A stretch of 64,000 nt of DNA from Pseudanabaena sp. BC1403 (GCF_002914585.1 NZ_PDDM01000018.1:47032-111031); one strand, 5' to 3'. Numbered from the stretch's first letter, positions 9,130 to 18,620 are shown. The notes: generated from the sequence alone by a model not told the origin. Program-made: numbers and translations.

Positions 9130-10878
9130 ATGAACAAACCTTCTATCCTAGTCGTTGACGATGAACCTGATAATTTTGATGTTATTGAAACACTTTTAAG
9201 TACCAGTGAAGACTTTGAACAGGAAAATCAAGACTATCATTTGCATTATGCGGCTAGTGGTAAAGATGCGATCGCTAATCTAGAAGCCTTTCAACCCGAT
9301 CTGATTTTGCTGGATGTGATGATGCCAGATATGGATGGCATTGAAGTCTGTCGGCGGATTAAAGCGATGTCAAAATGGAGTGCCGTGCCAATTATTGTGG
9401 TTACAGCCTTAACCACTAAAAAAGATCTGGCTCAATGCTTATTTGCAGGTGCTGACGACTTTATTAGTAAGCCTGTCAATCGTTTAGAGCTAACCGCAAG
9501 AGTGCGCTCAATGATCCGCATTCACCAGCAATATCAACAATTAGCAATCTTTAATACGCAATTAGAAGCAATGGTGCAAAAGCGTACTGCCCAGTTGCAA
9601 AATATGCTTTTAGAAGATGCTCTCACTAAGTTACCAAGTCGAGCATTCTTAGTTCAAGAATTAAAAGAGAGTTTACAAGCGGGAGAATCATCCTTAGCTT
9701 TAGTTTATATAGACTGCGATCAATTCAAATTGGTGAATGGTTCCTTTGGTCATGCTGTTGGCAATCAATTACTAATTGCGATCGCTCAACGTTTACAGCA
9801 GCATCTCCGCTCCGATGATTTACTGGCGCGGATGGGTGGCGATGAATTTTGTTTCTTGCTACATCAGATTGATGAAGAAAGTTCTATAGAGCCATTTCTT
9901 CTGAAAATCCTCCAAAGTTTTACGCAACCATTCGCAGTAGAAAATTGTGAAATCTTTATCACGGTCTGCATGGGAATTGCCCTAGGTAAAAATAGCGATC
10001 GCCAAGCAGAGGAGCTATTGCAAGATGCAGATACAGCAATGTATCAAGCCAAATTACGCGGTAAGGATAGCCATCAAATCTTTGATCGCCAAATGCATCT
10101 CGCCATGTTCAATCGCTTGATTTTAGAAAATGATCTTCAGCGAGCACTAGAACAAAAAGAGTTTATTCTCTTTTATCAACCAATCATCGAGTTGCAATCT
10201 GAAAAGCTAGTAGGTTTTGAAGCATTAGTACGTTGGCGAAATTCTGAGCGGGGCATGGTTTCTCCCGCCGAATTTATTCCTTCTATGGAAACAACTGGCT
10301 TAATAGTGCCTGTGGGGATGTTGGTATTTAAGCAAGCTTGTGAGCAGCTTTATACATGGCATCAGCAAGGCTGGACAGACCTAACCATGAGTGTCAATCT
10401 CTCAGTGCGGCAGTTTTCTTGTGCGACTCTACTCGCTGATATCGATCGCATTCTTGCCGAAACTAAAGCTAATCCTGCCAATATCAAATTAGAAATTACA
10501 GAAAGTGCGATTATGGATAGTGCTGAAACTGCGATCGCTCTAACCCAAGAATTGCGATCGCGTCATATTCAAATCAGCATTGATGATTTCGGTACAGGTT
10601 ATTCTTCTCTCGGTTATCTCCATCGCTTTCCTGTGGATAACCTCAAAATTGATCGCTCTTTTGTCAGTCAAATCCAAACCGAAAATCGTAACTACCATGT
10701 CGTAGATACCATCATTGCTCTTAGCGATCAACTCGGTCTAGCAGTGATCGCCGAAGGGATTGAAACAAGGGAACAGCTTGAATGGCTGCAAAAAGTTGGT
10801 TGTAAATATGGGCAAGGCTACTTATTTAACAAGCCTCTACCTGCATCAGAAGTTGAAAGAATTTATCTGCAAATCTAA
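9130..10878 (+). CDS. Response regulator with GGDEF and EAL domains
   Basis: A 582-residue protein with a receiver (residues 5-132, D62 in LLDVMMPDMDG), a short coiled-coil linker, a GGDEF domain (~165-320) with an intact MGGDEF active loop, and an EAL domain (~335-575) with FEALVRW, EITES and DDFGTGYSSL. Both catalytic signatures look intact, so it may make and degrade cyclic di-GMP under control of phosphorylation by the neighbouring kinases. Its receiver is a near-copy of those in the genes at 1870 and 4221, but has an extra loop of about 8 residues (STSEDFEQE) after the first helix. It lies 104 bp after the large kinase and ends in a bidirectional hairpin. Confidence 0.93.
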   Translation: MNKPSILVVDDEPDNFDVIETLLSTSEDFEQENQDYHLHYAASGKDAIANLEAFQPDLILLDVMMPDMDGIEVCRRIKAMSKWSAVPIIVVTALTTKKDLAQCLFAGADDFISKPVNRLELTARVRSMIRIHQQYQQLAIFNTQLEAMVQKRTAQLQNMLLEDALTKLPSRAFLVQELKESLQAGESSLALVYIDCDQFKLVNGSFGHAVGNQLLIAIAQRLQQHLRSDDLLARMGGDEFCFLLHQIDEESSIEPFLLKILQSFTQPFAVENCEIFITVCMGIALGKNSDRQAEELLQDADTAMYQAKLRGKDSHQIFDRQMHLAMFNRLILENDLQRALEQKEFILFYQPIIELQSEKLVGFEALVRWRNSERGMVSPAEFIPSMETTGLIVPVGMLVFKQACEQLYTWHQQGWTDLTMSVNLSVRQFSCATLLADIDRILAETKANPANIKLEITESAIMDSAETAIALTQELRSRHIQISIDDFGTGYSSLGYLHRFPVDNLKIDRSFVSQIQTENRNYHVVDTIIALSDQLGLAVIAEGIETREQLEWLQKVGCKYGQGYLFNKPLPASEVERIYLQI

Positions 10879-10912
10879 AAAGAAGGCGTGCAAAGCACGC
10901 CTTCTTTTAGAT
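10873..10912. terminator. Bidirectional terminator hairpin
   Basis: Arms of about 17 bp (GAAGGCGTGC/GCACGCCTTC core, A-rich and T-rich outer parts) close on a GCAAAGC cap between two convergent genes. Both stop codons lie within or next to it, and T-runs occur on either strand. Confidence 0.8.
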
Positions 10913-13134
10913 TAGCTAATCAACTGCTTGGCGCGACTTGCGATCGCGTCAGCATTCATGCCATTGAAATCAAACAACTGACCAGCAGATGCAGTCGTTT
11001 CACCACGCTTCCAAGAGAAGACATCGCGCTTGCTATTGCTGCGGAGCATTACGGGTTCCAGCATTGCTGAAGCGCCACCCACGATACCTATTAAAGCATC
11101 ACCACCAAAGAAAGACTCAAAATCAGCATCGCTCAAGAACTTTCCATCTGGCTCTGAGCAAGTATCCCATGCCACATCGGTTGGACGATAGAGGCGACGA
11201 GGGCTGACAATAGAGACGATTTTGGAACCAATTCCTTGTTCTGCGAGTTTTTGCGCTGCTTCGTAAACAGGGATCAACATCATGTCACCGATGACAGCGA
11301 AGACCACCTTCTTATTTCCTGCGGTTTCTTGCAAAGTAATTGCGCCATCTTCGAGAGCCTGACGGTTTTGCTCAAACGTGGTGCGGATAGGCAAAGGTGA
11401 TTTGCTGGCGGTAATCACAACACCCTTATTCACTGCCTTCAACGCCCAGTCGTAGCAAACTTGAATGCTATTCGCATCAAGAGGGAAGAGTGGGAATATA
11501 TTTCCGTTACGCATCATTGAGGCAAAGTAGCCTTCGATTTCAGGTCGTTGGTGTGTCCAGCCATTGCGACCTTGCTCCAAAGCTCCTGCGGTAAATAAGC
11601 ATACAGTTGCAGGTGTAGGGCGGCGCAGCTCTGCCATTGCCTGAGTAACTGTTTGCCAAATCGGAAGTCCATTAATCGCAAAGGATTCGTAAGAACACCA
11701 TAGGGTACGGCTACCCATCAGCGCCAAGCCAACCGCTAAGCCTGCACAAGCATCTTCGCTCAATGGTTCGTAAACTTGTCCACCTGGCCCTTGATTATAA
11801 AGTGCATCTTCGGTGGGGTGATTGATTTTCAGAGCTTGGTTAATATTGGCAATCCCTGAAGCTTCATTTCCATCAGCATTAGTGACGATATAGCGCTTGT
11901 CAGTCTGTCCGACATAGCCAACTAAGCGCCCCATCGCTGTTGTGGAAATCTTCGCTTCCCCAGCAGCATATTCTTCTAAGGGCAAAGTTCCCAAATCGGT
12001 TAATGCTAGTACTGATTCCGTAACCGCAGTTTTGGAAGAAGAACCTCCGCCAGCCCATTCTAAATTAGTGCGAACGGTTTGCCATGCTTCAGGATTGAGC
12101 GCACGGGATTTCAACCCAGCCACTACATCAGGATTCTCAAGGGTGTGATGAGCATAGAGGTTATGGGATTTTGCACCGCGTGCATGAACTCCAGCGCCCT
12201 TAAGTTGTTTGATGATAAATACAGTCAGTTTGCCCCCAAAGGCTAGTTTTGCGGCTTTGTCTACACCGACAAGAACTGCTTCTGTAAAAGCAAGGCGTTG
12301 TTTGAAAGAGAAAGCGGTGCTATCAACATAGGCTTCTGGCTGATTCTGATCATCAAAATCCTTCGCATCGACTAGAATCACTTCATCAAAGCCGTTCCCT
12401 TTCCAGAAAGCAATCATTTCCGCATTGGTCTTGGTGGAAACCATGCTGTGATGTTCTTGGCTATAGCCATTCCAAACCAGAATTGGAATAAAATTTGTGA
12501 CTTCAGGATAGGCGGTATGAAAATGGGCGATCGAGCTAATTGGATAGGGTTCACCCATGCCACCATCACCCATCGTCACTGGGAAAAGCTTGTCGCGATG
12601 CAACAGGGCTGCTGCCATCGCAAAATGTTGTCCTTGTCCAAGGGGGCCAGCAGGAGCGAGAATCCCTGGGATGAATCCTGATAAGTGACCAAGCAAGCCA
12701 TGTTTTTCACGATAGCGATCGCGCATTTGCGTTACTGTGCTGATGCCCATGTCTTCGAGAGAGCGATCGAGAAACATGGCGCTGTAGTAACCAGGGGCGT
12801 GGTGTCCAACTTCGGTGGGCATGTTCTTGTGACCCAGCATATAAAAGGCGGCGACGGCTTCAGCGCTACTCGCAAATCCACCTGGGTGTCCTGATGCTTT
12901 GCTGGCTGTGACTTGTAGAGTTAGATAGCGTAAAGCATCGGCGGCGAGTAAGGTTTGAAATACGGCGGCGCGATCGCTAGGATCGGTAACGCCAGATTTT
13001 TCTGGGCTGAGTACTGGTACAAGTCCTAGCTCGTCGAACCCCTCCAACGGTTCGCCAAAGTACTGAATGCCTTCACGAAAGTCATCTTTGAAAGCGGGAG
13101 TGGCTGCGTTTGTGGTTTCAGGGGTTGCGACCAT
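10912..13134 (-). CDS. Transketolase-like thiamine-diphosphate enzyme
   Basis: A 740-residue protein of the transketolase / E1-like ThDP superfamily. It has an N-terminal ASKASGHPGG segment and a ThDP/Mg-binding stretch, GDGGMGEPYP, followed about 25 residues later by VWNG. A central region has the pyrimidine-domain fold features (GPGGQVYEPLSEDACAGLA), and there is a transketolase-type C-terminal domain. It is longer than the usual Calvin-cycle transketolase (~670) and diverged from it, so it may be a specialised paralogue. Phosphoketolase is another possibility, but the start of the protein lacks what I would expect for that family. Exact substrate cannot be called. It is transcribed towards the signalling cluster and ends at the shared terminator at 10873-10912. 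Confidence 0.7.
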   Translation of the reverse strand: MVATPETTNAATPAFKDDFREGIQYFGEPLEGFDELGLVPVLSPEKSGVTDPSDRAAVFQTLLAADALRYLTLQVTASKASGHPGGFASSAEAVAAFYMLGHKNMPTEVGHHAPGYYSAMFLDRSLEDMGISTVTQMRDRYREKHGLLGHLSGFIPGILAPAGPLGQGQHFAMAAALLHRDKLFPVTMGDGGMGEPYPISSIAHFHTAYPEVTNFIPILVWNGYSQEHHSMVSTKTNAEMIAFWKGNGFDEVILVDAKDFDDQNQPEAYVDSTAFSFKQRLAFTEAVLVGVDKAAKLAFGGKLTVFIIKQLKGAGVHARGAKSHNLYAHHTLENPDVVAGLKSRALNPEAWQTVRTNLEWAGGGSSSKTAVTESVLALTDLGTLPLEEYAAGEAKISTTAMGRLVGYVGQTDKRYIVTNADGNEASGIANINQALKINHPTEDALYNQGPGGQVYEPLSEDACAGLAVGLALMGSRTLWCSYESFAINGLPIWQTVTQAMAELRRPTPATVCLFTAGALEQGRNGWTHQRPEIEGYFASMMRNGNIFPLFPLDANSIQVCYDWALKAVNKGVVITASKSPLPIRTTFEQNRQALEDGAITLQETAGNKKVVFAVIGDMMLIPVYEAAQKLAEQGIGSKIVSIVSPRRLYRPTDVAWDTCSEPDGKFLSDADFESFFGGDALIGIVGGASAMLEPVMLRSNSKRDVFSWKRGETTASAGQLFDFNGMNADAIASRAKQLIS

Positions 13135-13475
13135 AGATTTTTTGACCTTGGGTTTGTCTAGACTAAGTATTTAATGATGAAATGTATAGAGGTTAAGAAA
13201 TGTTGAAATTTCTTCTCCAGAGTCATTTTAGTATGTCTAGGGTTACATCAAGTCTTGATTTGCTAACTGGAGTTAAACTGTCGGGCGTGGATCAAATGGT
13301 TGTTGTTAGTTGGGGCAATAATGGGGAGTTAATGCAGCGCGATCTCCTATCACCATATCTACAATGCGATCGCTTAAATCAAAGTCTTCTATCTAGACTA
13401 TTGAGCAAGCCTTCTCTCTCTGGCATCGTAAATTTTAAGGTGATATGATAGTTGACATGTCAAGTTACAAAAATT
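13135..13475. other. Intergenic region between divergent genes
   Basis: This stretch separates the transketolase-like gene and the Uma2 gene and should hold both promoters. An open frame of 82 codons (13200-13448, +) is present but has no recognisable domain or ribosome site, and I do not call it a gene. HIP1 octamers are the only other feature seen. Confidence 0.4.
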
Positions 13476-14039
13476 ATGCGATCGCCGATTCATATTTTCT
13501 CAGTTGCGGAATATTTAGACGCAGAGAGTAAGAGCGAAGTTCGCCATGAGTATTTGGGTGGTCAGATTTTTGCGATGGCTGGGGGGAGCAAGGCTCACAA
13601 TATCATTACTTTAAATATTGCAAGTTGGTTACGTTCTCAATTGCGGGGTGGGGCTTGCGATGTGTTTATGTCAGATATGAAGGTCAAGTTAAAGGCTGCT
13701 AATCAAAATAAGACGATATTCTATTATCCCGATGTGCTGATTACTTGTAGTCCTGAAGATCGGGATAAGTATTTTGTGAATTACCCTTGTGTGATTTTTG
13801 AGGTGTTGTCACCTAGTACGGAGGTAAGCGATCGCCGCGAAAAGCTGGTTAATTATCAAACGATTGGTAGTTTGCAGGAATATGTTTTAGTTTCTCAAGA
13901 TGAAGTTAAAGTAGAGGTTTATCGTCAAGATTTGCAAGGGGCTTGGACAATGGAAGTTTTGGGAAGTGAGGATACAGTAATCTTAAATTCGATAAATCTA
14001 TCGCTAACGATGACAGATATTTATGAGGGTATTTTCTAG
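13476..14039 (+). CDS. Uma2 family (DUF820) putative endonuclease
   Basis: A 187-residue protein from the ATG at 13476; an upstream TTG at 13452 would add 8 residues, but the family usually begins near the MRSPIHIFSVAEYL segment. It shows the Uma2/DUF820 restriction-endonuclease-like fold: SEVRHEYLGGQIFAMAGG, then YYPDVLITC and VIFEVLSPSTEVSDRREKL, which supply the PD-(D/E)XK-type Asp and Glu. Cyanobacterial genomes carry many copies and their role is unclear. Two further members lie at 28542 and 32058. Confidence 0.85.
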   Translation: MRSPIHIFSVAEYLDAESKSEVRHEYLGGQIFAMAGGSKAHNIITLNIASWLRSQLRGGACDVFMSDMKVKLKAANQNKTIFYYPDVLITCSPEDRDKYFVNYPCVIFEVLSPSTEVSDRREKLVNYQTIGSLQEYVLVSQDEVKVEVYRQDLQGAWTMEVLGSEDTVILNSINLSLTMTDIYEGIF

Positions 14040-14137
14040 ATCGCATATCATCACATCTACAATGTGATCTCCCAAAAAGGAAAATTGACTACTAACACGA
14101 TCGCTGTGAATATATTCAACGCATAGAAACCTCGGAT

Positions 14138-17100
14138 TCACGATTCTGATTCAAATTGAACTATTTGCCATAGATTGGGATTGGGATAGTTGTATTTTAA
14201 ATAATCGAGACTTTTACGGATAGATTCTTTATTGTTGGATTCCCAAAGGTTAATCCACTTGAGGAAACGCTCTAAGCAATCTCGATCTTTTTCAATATTT
14301 AGTTTCTCTCGAATGATTAAGTTAGAAAATATTTGAAAATAAGATAATCTTTGGATTTTAATATGTGCTATTGAATCCCCGAAAGAAATAGGATTTTTTA
14401 GCCATCGAATAAAAAGATTGTCTACTTTATCTTGAAAACTTTCTGTCTGAAGAGATCTCGCCCCGACAATAAAACTTAACGCTCGATAAATTTGGGCTTG
14501 AACTCGCTCATGTAAATCCCTTCTGTCGAGTAATAAGGTAAGAATCGCTTCGGCTGCTAAATATACATCTTCCGCTAGTTCATCTTGAAAAAGACGGCTT
14601 CCCAGATGATTAAATCGTATCAGACAGTTCTGATTGCCTGGGAATTTCTGACACCATTTTAATACACAGGTGAGTGTTTCAAGTGGTAGACTCCTTTGCA
14701 TTAAAAGAGATTGCATCAGAAATGTCGCTTTTTCATTTTGCCAATTCCTATTAAACCAATTGATAGCCGCTTCTCGGACTATCTCAAACTCTCCGCCTGC
14801 TCTTAGCCATGCATTACAAATATAGTCAATTTCAGAAAAATCTTGATTCTGTTCGAGCCATTGAATCAAAGGCGATCGGATTAACTGGAAGTCACCTCCT
14901 GCATTCAACCATGATTTATAGACAAAATCAGCTTCTAAGACAGTAGCATGAAGGGAGAGCCATTCAAAAAAGTGCGATTGGATCCGTTCCTTATCCCCTC
15001 CTACATCTAACCATGCTTTGTAGACGAAACTTGTTTCTAAGGCAGTAGCATGAACAGAGAGCCAAGTAGAAAGGTGGGATTGGATCTGTTCCTTATCCCC
15101 TCCTGCATCTAGCCATGATTTACAGACAAAATTAGCTTCTAAGGCAGTAGCATGATCAGAGAGCCAAGTAGAAAGGTGGAATTGGATCCGTTCCTTATCT
15201 CCTCCTGCATCTAGCCATGAATAGTAAACAAATTGAGCTTCTAAGGCAGTAGCATGAAGGGAGAGCCATTCAAAAAGGTGAGATTGGATCCGTTCCTTAT
15301 CCCCTCCTGCATCTAGCCATGATTGGTAGACAAAATTAGCTTCTAAGGCAGTAGCATGAGAGGAGAGCCAAGCAGAAAGGTGGGATTGGATCCGTTCCTT
15401 ATCCCCTCCTGCATCTAGCCATGATTTGTAGACAAAACTTGTTTCTAAGGCAGTAGCATGATCAGAGAGCCAAGCAGAAAGGTGGGATTGGATCCGTTCC
15501 TTATCCCCTCCTGCATCTAGCCATGATTTGTAGACAAAACTTAGATGATCGTCTATAGGAAATTGATCGCACCATTGTTGCACTGCGAAACTAATAGCCT
15601 CGCTGGGCAAATCACTTTCTAACCATGCAACCAGCAAATAGTGAGTTTGAAATTTGCGAGGATAGATAGTAATCCAATTGAGCGCTGCTTCCTGTACGAT
15701 TTTAGGACAGAGCTTTAACCCCCAGTTCAGTAACAGATTAGTCCTTGAAATTTGAGGAATCGATTTTTCAATCCACTTAGTCAATGTGATGCTAATTGAA
15801 TTGTCTGTCTGGCTACCTGCCTCACTTAAATATTGCCGAATGTTCCAAGCCAAAGAGTTCTGAAAATCCACTTCAGTCTCAATGCCTTCCCATACAGGCT
15901 CATGTCGATCTAGTAAAGACAATGTTTGTATAGAAGAAAGTAGTGAATTTCTAATTAATACATCGCGAGTTTCTTTCCAAGCTAAGGGAGCGCGAAGCAT
16001 TTGCTGATTTAGGATTTTGAGCCAATCGAGCCTATTAAGTTGCGGTAGACCGATTAGCCTTTGTAAAGTGTATAGGGTTGATCGCAAACTACCAACTTGC
16101 ACGGCAAACTCCAGCAGTTCACAGACAAAGAGTTCAGTTGTCTTAGAATTACTCTCCAAGTAATGAGTCAATATCTGATCCGCTAAAACATCATGAATCG
16201 TCACCCAAGTGCGATCATCGCTTAAATCCATAGACAATTCTTCTTGCTCGATCCAACCATCGTTAGCAAGCCTGCTAAACAGTTGATGATAATCCCCTCG
16301 ATAAATAGTCTCAGCCACAGCATCATTTAAAGGAAACTGAGTAATAAGGAAAGCAAGTTTCTTCTCAATTTGAGGTGTTTGAAAACTCAAGCGAATCCGC
16401 TTGATTAGCCATTCTCCAAAGCTAGGCTCCCCCACCAATGAAGCCAAATCTGCATTTCTTTCACGACTATGGAGATAAGCTAAAAAAACAGCCAAGATCG
16501 GCGTATCTCGGCAAAGCAATAAATAGTCATCAGTCGCACCTAACCCACTCCCCTGAAGAATATGTCTTACTGTCTCACGTCGGTAGCTCTTGAACCAATC
16601 TAAAGCTTTGTCTGGTGATAGATCTACTTGTTGATGTTTATAGATATCTCTAATGCTTGGATAATGGGTCGTGCGACAGTTAGCAATATATTTGAACTGA
16701 AAATCTTCATCCTCATTCAGTTCATTCATAGTTTCCAGTAGTTCTGCAAAATCCTGCTGAGTTTCTACATAGTCAATCAATAGCAAGACTTTTTGGGATA
16801 CTTCAATCGCCTCTGCAAGTTGATAGATCCCATCTGCTTTCAACCTTTCCCTCACTCGAAACACTAACCAATTGTCTGCCAAGGCTAAACGACCGATCTC
16901 AAGCATGAGACGAGTTTTACCAAACCCACCACTACCTGTAATAATCAACCCCGTTAGATCTCGACTATCCAACCTTTGCAATAGAGCTACTTCATCAGGG
17001 ATAGCAACATTTTCTGGCGCAGGGTCAATACTCAGGTGTGCAGATCTACTGTAATACGGCAATTTCTCACTACTTAGATATTCCCGAAAAGCACCTTGAG

Positions 17101-17332
17101 CAATTTTTTCTCCAAGCAAAGTTAACCCTTGAATACGCGGAAACCTTTTACCACTGCCAGATAATTGCTGCTCAAGTTTGGCAACCTCCTCACGCTTGTC
17201 GCCTAGCTCCACCTTTAGATGTGCAGGAATAGTCAAACTGCTATAGCCAGCCGCCTGTTCCTCAAGTACGCCCAGAATTCTTCTAGCTTTTTTTAATGCC
17301 TGTTCTATATCTGCTCGTTCAATCATGAGCAT
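14138..17332 (-). CDS. STAND-like P-loop NTPase with 34-residue repeats; partner of caspase
   Basis: A 1064-residue protein. Residues ~9-58 form a helical segment (ARRILGVLEEQAAG, PAHLKVEL, KREEVAKLE) that matches the C-terminus of the adjacent caspase. Next comes a P-loop NTPase core with Walker A GSGGFGKT (133-140) and Walker B LLLIDYVE (~183-190), then a helical region to ~597. Residues 598-801 hold six almost identical 34-residue repeats (FVYKSWLDAGGDKERIQSHL, WLS.HATALE), followed by two diverged copies to ~869 and a variable tail. The design (adaptor, NTPase switch, repeat sensor) fits STAND-type conflict ATPases, which oligomerise on sensing a trigger. It overlaps the caspase gene by 14 bp, so co-translation is likely. 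The trigger and any ligand are unknown. Confidence 0.85.
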   Translation of the reverse strand: MLMIERADIEQALKKARRILGVLEEQAAGYSSLTIPAHLKVELGDKREEVAKLEQQLSGSGKRFPRIQGLTLLGEKIAQGAFREYLSSEKLPYYSRSAHLSIDPAPENVAIPDEVALLQRLDSRDLTGLIITGSGGFGKTRLMLEIGRLALADNWLVFRVRERLKADGIYQLAEAIEVSQKVLLLIDYVETQQDFAELLETMNELNEDEDFQFKYIANCRTTHYPSIRDIYKHQQVDLSPDKALDWFKSYRRETVRHILQGSGLGATDDYLLLCRDTPILAVFLAYLHSRERNADLASLVGEPSFGEWLIKRIRLSFQTPQIEKKLAFLITQFPLNDAVAETIYRGDYHQLFSRLANDGWIEQEELSMDLSDDRTWVTIHDVLADQILTHYLESNSKTTELFVCELLEFAVQVGSLRSTLYTLQRLIGLPQLNRLDWLKILNQQMLRAPLAWKETRDVLIRNSLLSSIQTLSLLDRHEPVWEGIETEVDFQNSLAWNIRQYLSEAGSQTDNSISITLTKWIEKSIPQISRTNLLLNWGLKLCPKIVQEAALNWITIYPRKFQTHYLLVAWLESDLPSEAISFAVQQWCDQFPIDDHLSFVYKSWLDAGGDKERIQSHLSAWLSDHATALETSFVYKSWLDAGGDKERIQSHLSAWLSSHATALEANFVYQSWLDAGGDKERIQSHLFEWLSLHATALEAQFVYYSWLDAGGDKERIQFHLSTWLSDHATALEANFVCKSWLDAGGDKEQIQSHLSTWLSVHATALETSFVYKAWLDVGGDKERIQSHFFEWLSLHATVLEADFVYKSWLNAGGDFQLIRSPLIQWLEQNQDFSEIDYICNAWLRAGGEFEIVREAAINWFNRNWQNEKATFLMQSLLMQRSLPLETLTCVLKWCQKFPGNQNCLIRFNHLGSRLFQDELAEDVYLAAEAILTLLLDRRDLHERVQAQIYRALSFIVGARSLQTESFQDKVDNLFIRWLKNPISFGDSIAHIKIQRLSYFQIFSNLIIREKLNIEKDRDCLERFLKWINLWESNNKESIRKSLDYLKYNYPNPNLWQIVQFESES
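14930..15541 (-). repeat. Six 102-bp tandem repeats inside the NTPase gene
   Basis: Six in-frame units of 102 bp (34 codons) fill exactly 612 bp. Landmarks such as AAGGCAGTAGCATGA (one unit reads AAGACAGTAGCATGA) and GGATCCGTTCCTTATC (one reads GGATCTGTTCCTTATC) recur every 102 bp on the plus strand. The units at the N-terminal side of the array differ at only a few bases, so expansion is recent. The array continues into two diverged units towards 14726. Confidence 0.95.
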
Positions 17333-18344
17333 CTTTTAATCTTGCTTCTATGTTTGCCACTTCTTGACGTTTCTCTTCCAATTCTATCCGCAAATGAGCA
17401 GGCATTTGGAGTCTACCAAAACCTGCCGCTTGTTCTTCGAGAATAGCCAGCGATCGCCGCGCCATTGCTAAAGCTGGAGTCACCACCTCTTCATTCGTGA
17501 TCACCCTAGGCAAATTCCCACTCTGAGGTTGACTAGGCAAACCCTTGCCACCTCGCAACATCGCCACAGGAAAATCCTCCGTCGCCGTGTCAAAAAATGG
17601 TGTTTGTTCCGCCTGACGTAGAGTTCGCGCACTTTGAGCTACCGTTTTACCAAGATGCGTCATCACATTTCCAAGGGTGACAAGGCGATCGCCCGATTGA
17701 TTTGCTGCTCCCTTTAACGCCTCAATCAAATGAAAAGTATAAACACTAAGAGCATTATCGGGACGCACCCAAGAACTTTGATTTCCCCTCGATGAGGTGA
17801 ATACAGCCCGACCTTCGCCTTGCTTCAGAACATCAACTACACCCTTCGGCAAAGCTGTAGCTAAAAAATCTGCTGGCAGATCGCCCTTAGCACTAGCCAT
17901 TCCCTCCGCATGACAACTATCAACGATAACCCAGAGCCTCTTCGCCTCGATCTGTTTTAATCTCTCACTCAAAGTTTGAGCAGAAAGCGCTGTCTTGGGA
18001 ATATCTGCGAGATCGAAGTCATGCTGGAGCAAATAGTAAGCACTACTGGAAAGATCATAGGTTCCATGCCCAGAGTAGTAAATGACGATCGTCGCATCTT
18101 TATCGCGATCGGCACAGGCTTTTAACCAGTCCAAACCTTCCAAAATTGCATTTCGATTCGCTTCCTGATCATGTAATAACCGCACATGATCGGGTGTATT
18201 CGGATATGCACAAAAATTCACATCAGTCAGTACAGCTTTAAGCGCTTGAGCATCCTTAACCGTCACTGGAAGCGACCAGCGCGGATTAGCGGTATTACCA
18301 ACACCAATCAATAGCGCGTAACCATGAGTAAAAAGATCTGACAT
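17319..18344 (-). CDS. Caspase-like (C14) protease with C-terminal adaptor segment
   Basis: A 341-residue metacaspase/caspase-like peptidase. The catalytic dyad is visible: His93 in YYSGHG and Cys144 in VDSCHAEGM, with the p20-like core spanning ~7-240 (start GYALLIGVGN). No signal peptide is present, so it acts in the cytoplasm. Residues ~289-338 (ARRSLAILEEQAAG, PAHLRIEL, KRQEVANIE) repeat the N-terminal helical segment of the overlapping NTPase, with roughly half the positions identical. I infer a homotypic docking module, like the effector-associated domains described for caspase/STAND conflict systems. Protease activity would then be released when the NTPase assembles. The two overlap by 14 bp and share one promoter upstream of 18344. 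Confidence 0.88.
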   Translation of the reverse strand: MSDLFTHGYALLIGVGNTANPRWSLPVTVKDAQALKAVLTDVNFCAYPNTPDHVRLLHDQEANRNAILEGLDWLKACADRDKDATIVIYYSGHGTYDLSSSAYYLLQHDFDLADIPKTALSAQTLSERLKQIEAKRLWVIVDSCHAEGMASAKGDLPADFLATALPKGVVDVLKQGEGRAVFTSSRGNQSSWVRPDNALSVYTFHLIEALKGAANQSGDRLVTLGNVMTHLGKTVAQSARTLRQAEQTPFFDTATEDFPVAMLRGGKGLPSQPQSGNLPRVITNEEVVTPALAMARRSLAILEEQAAGFGRLQMPAHLRIELEEKRQEVANIEARLKDAHD

Positions 18345-18500
18345 CTAGGTAAAAATCTAGCAATTAGTTAAGACTCAGAATAACCTAAAATCTCTCTGAA
18401 TTTCAAATCATTAATCTCAATACAGTAGGTGACTAAACAGCGATCGCAAAGTTTTGCCAACTTGATATGGCGCTTGTCCTATTGTCTCAGATACTCTAGC

Positions 18501-18590
18501 CGCGCTATATCCTCGACCTCATTAAGTGCATCGTGCGAGTAAGTGTCGAATCGGTTAAAATTGTGAATAGCCTGCCACCATTGAATGAGA
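18501..18590 (+). repeat. Cassette-flanking direct repeat, copy 1
   Basis: About 90 bp starting CGCGCTATATCC, with GACCTCATTAAGTGC, TGCGAGTAAGTGTCGAAT and, at the end, TGCCACCATTGAATGAG. The same sequence recurs in the same orientation at 19536 and, in part, at 20226. Confidence 0.85.
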
Positions 18591-18620
18591 GATAGACATA
18601 AAAAACACAGGAGCTAAATT

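Noticed and set aside
10912..13134. Phosphoketolase as the name for the ThDP enzyme
   Set aside because: The visible motifs fit the transketolase superfamily in general but I could not see phosphoketolase-specific features, so the broader name is kept.
13200..13448. 82-codon plus-strand frame between the transketolase-like and Uma2 genes
   Set aside because: No ribosome site, no family features, and the composition does not stand out from non-coding DNA with HIP1 sites.
14930..15541. Regular repeats considered as a CRISPR array
   Set aside because: Units are contiguous 102-bp in-frame coding repeats without spacers; no cas genes are present.
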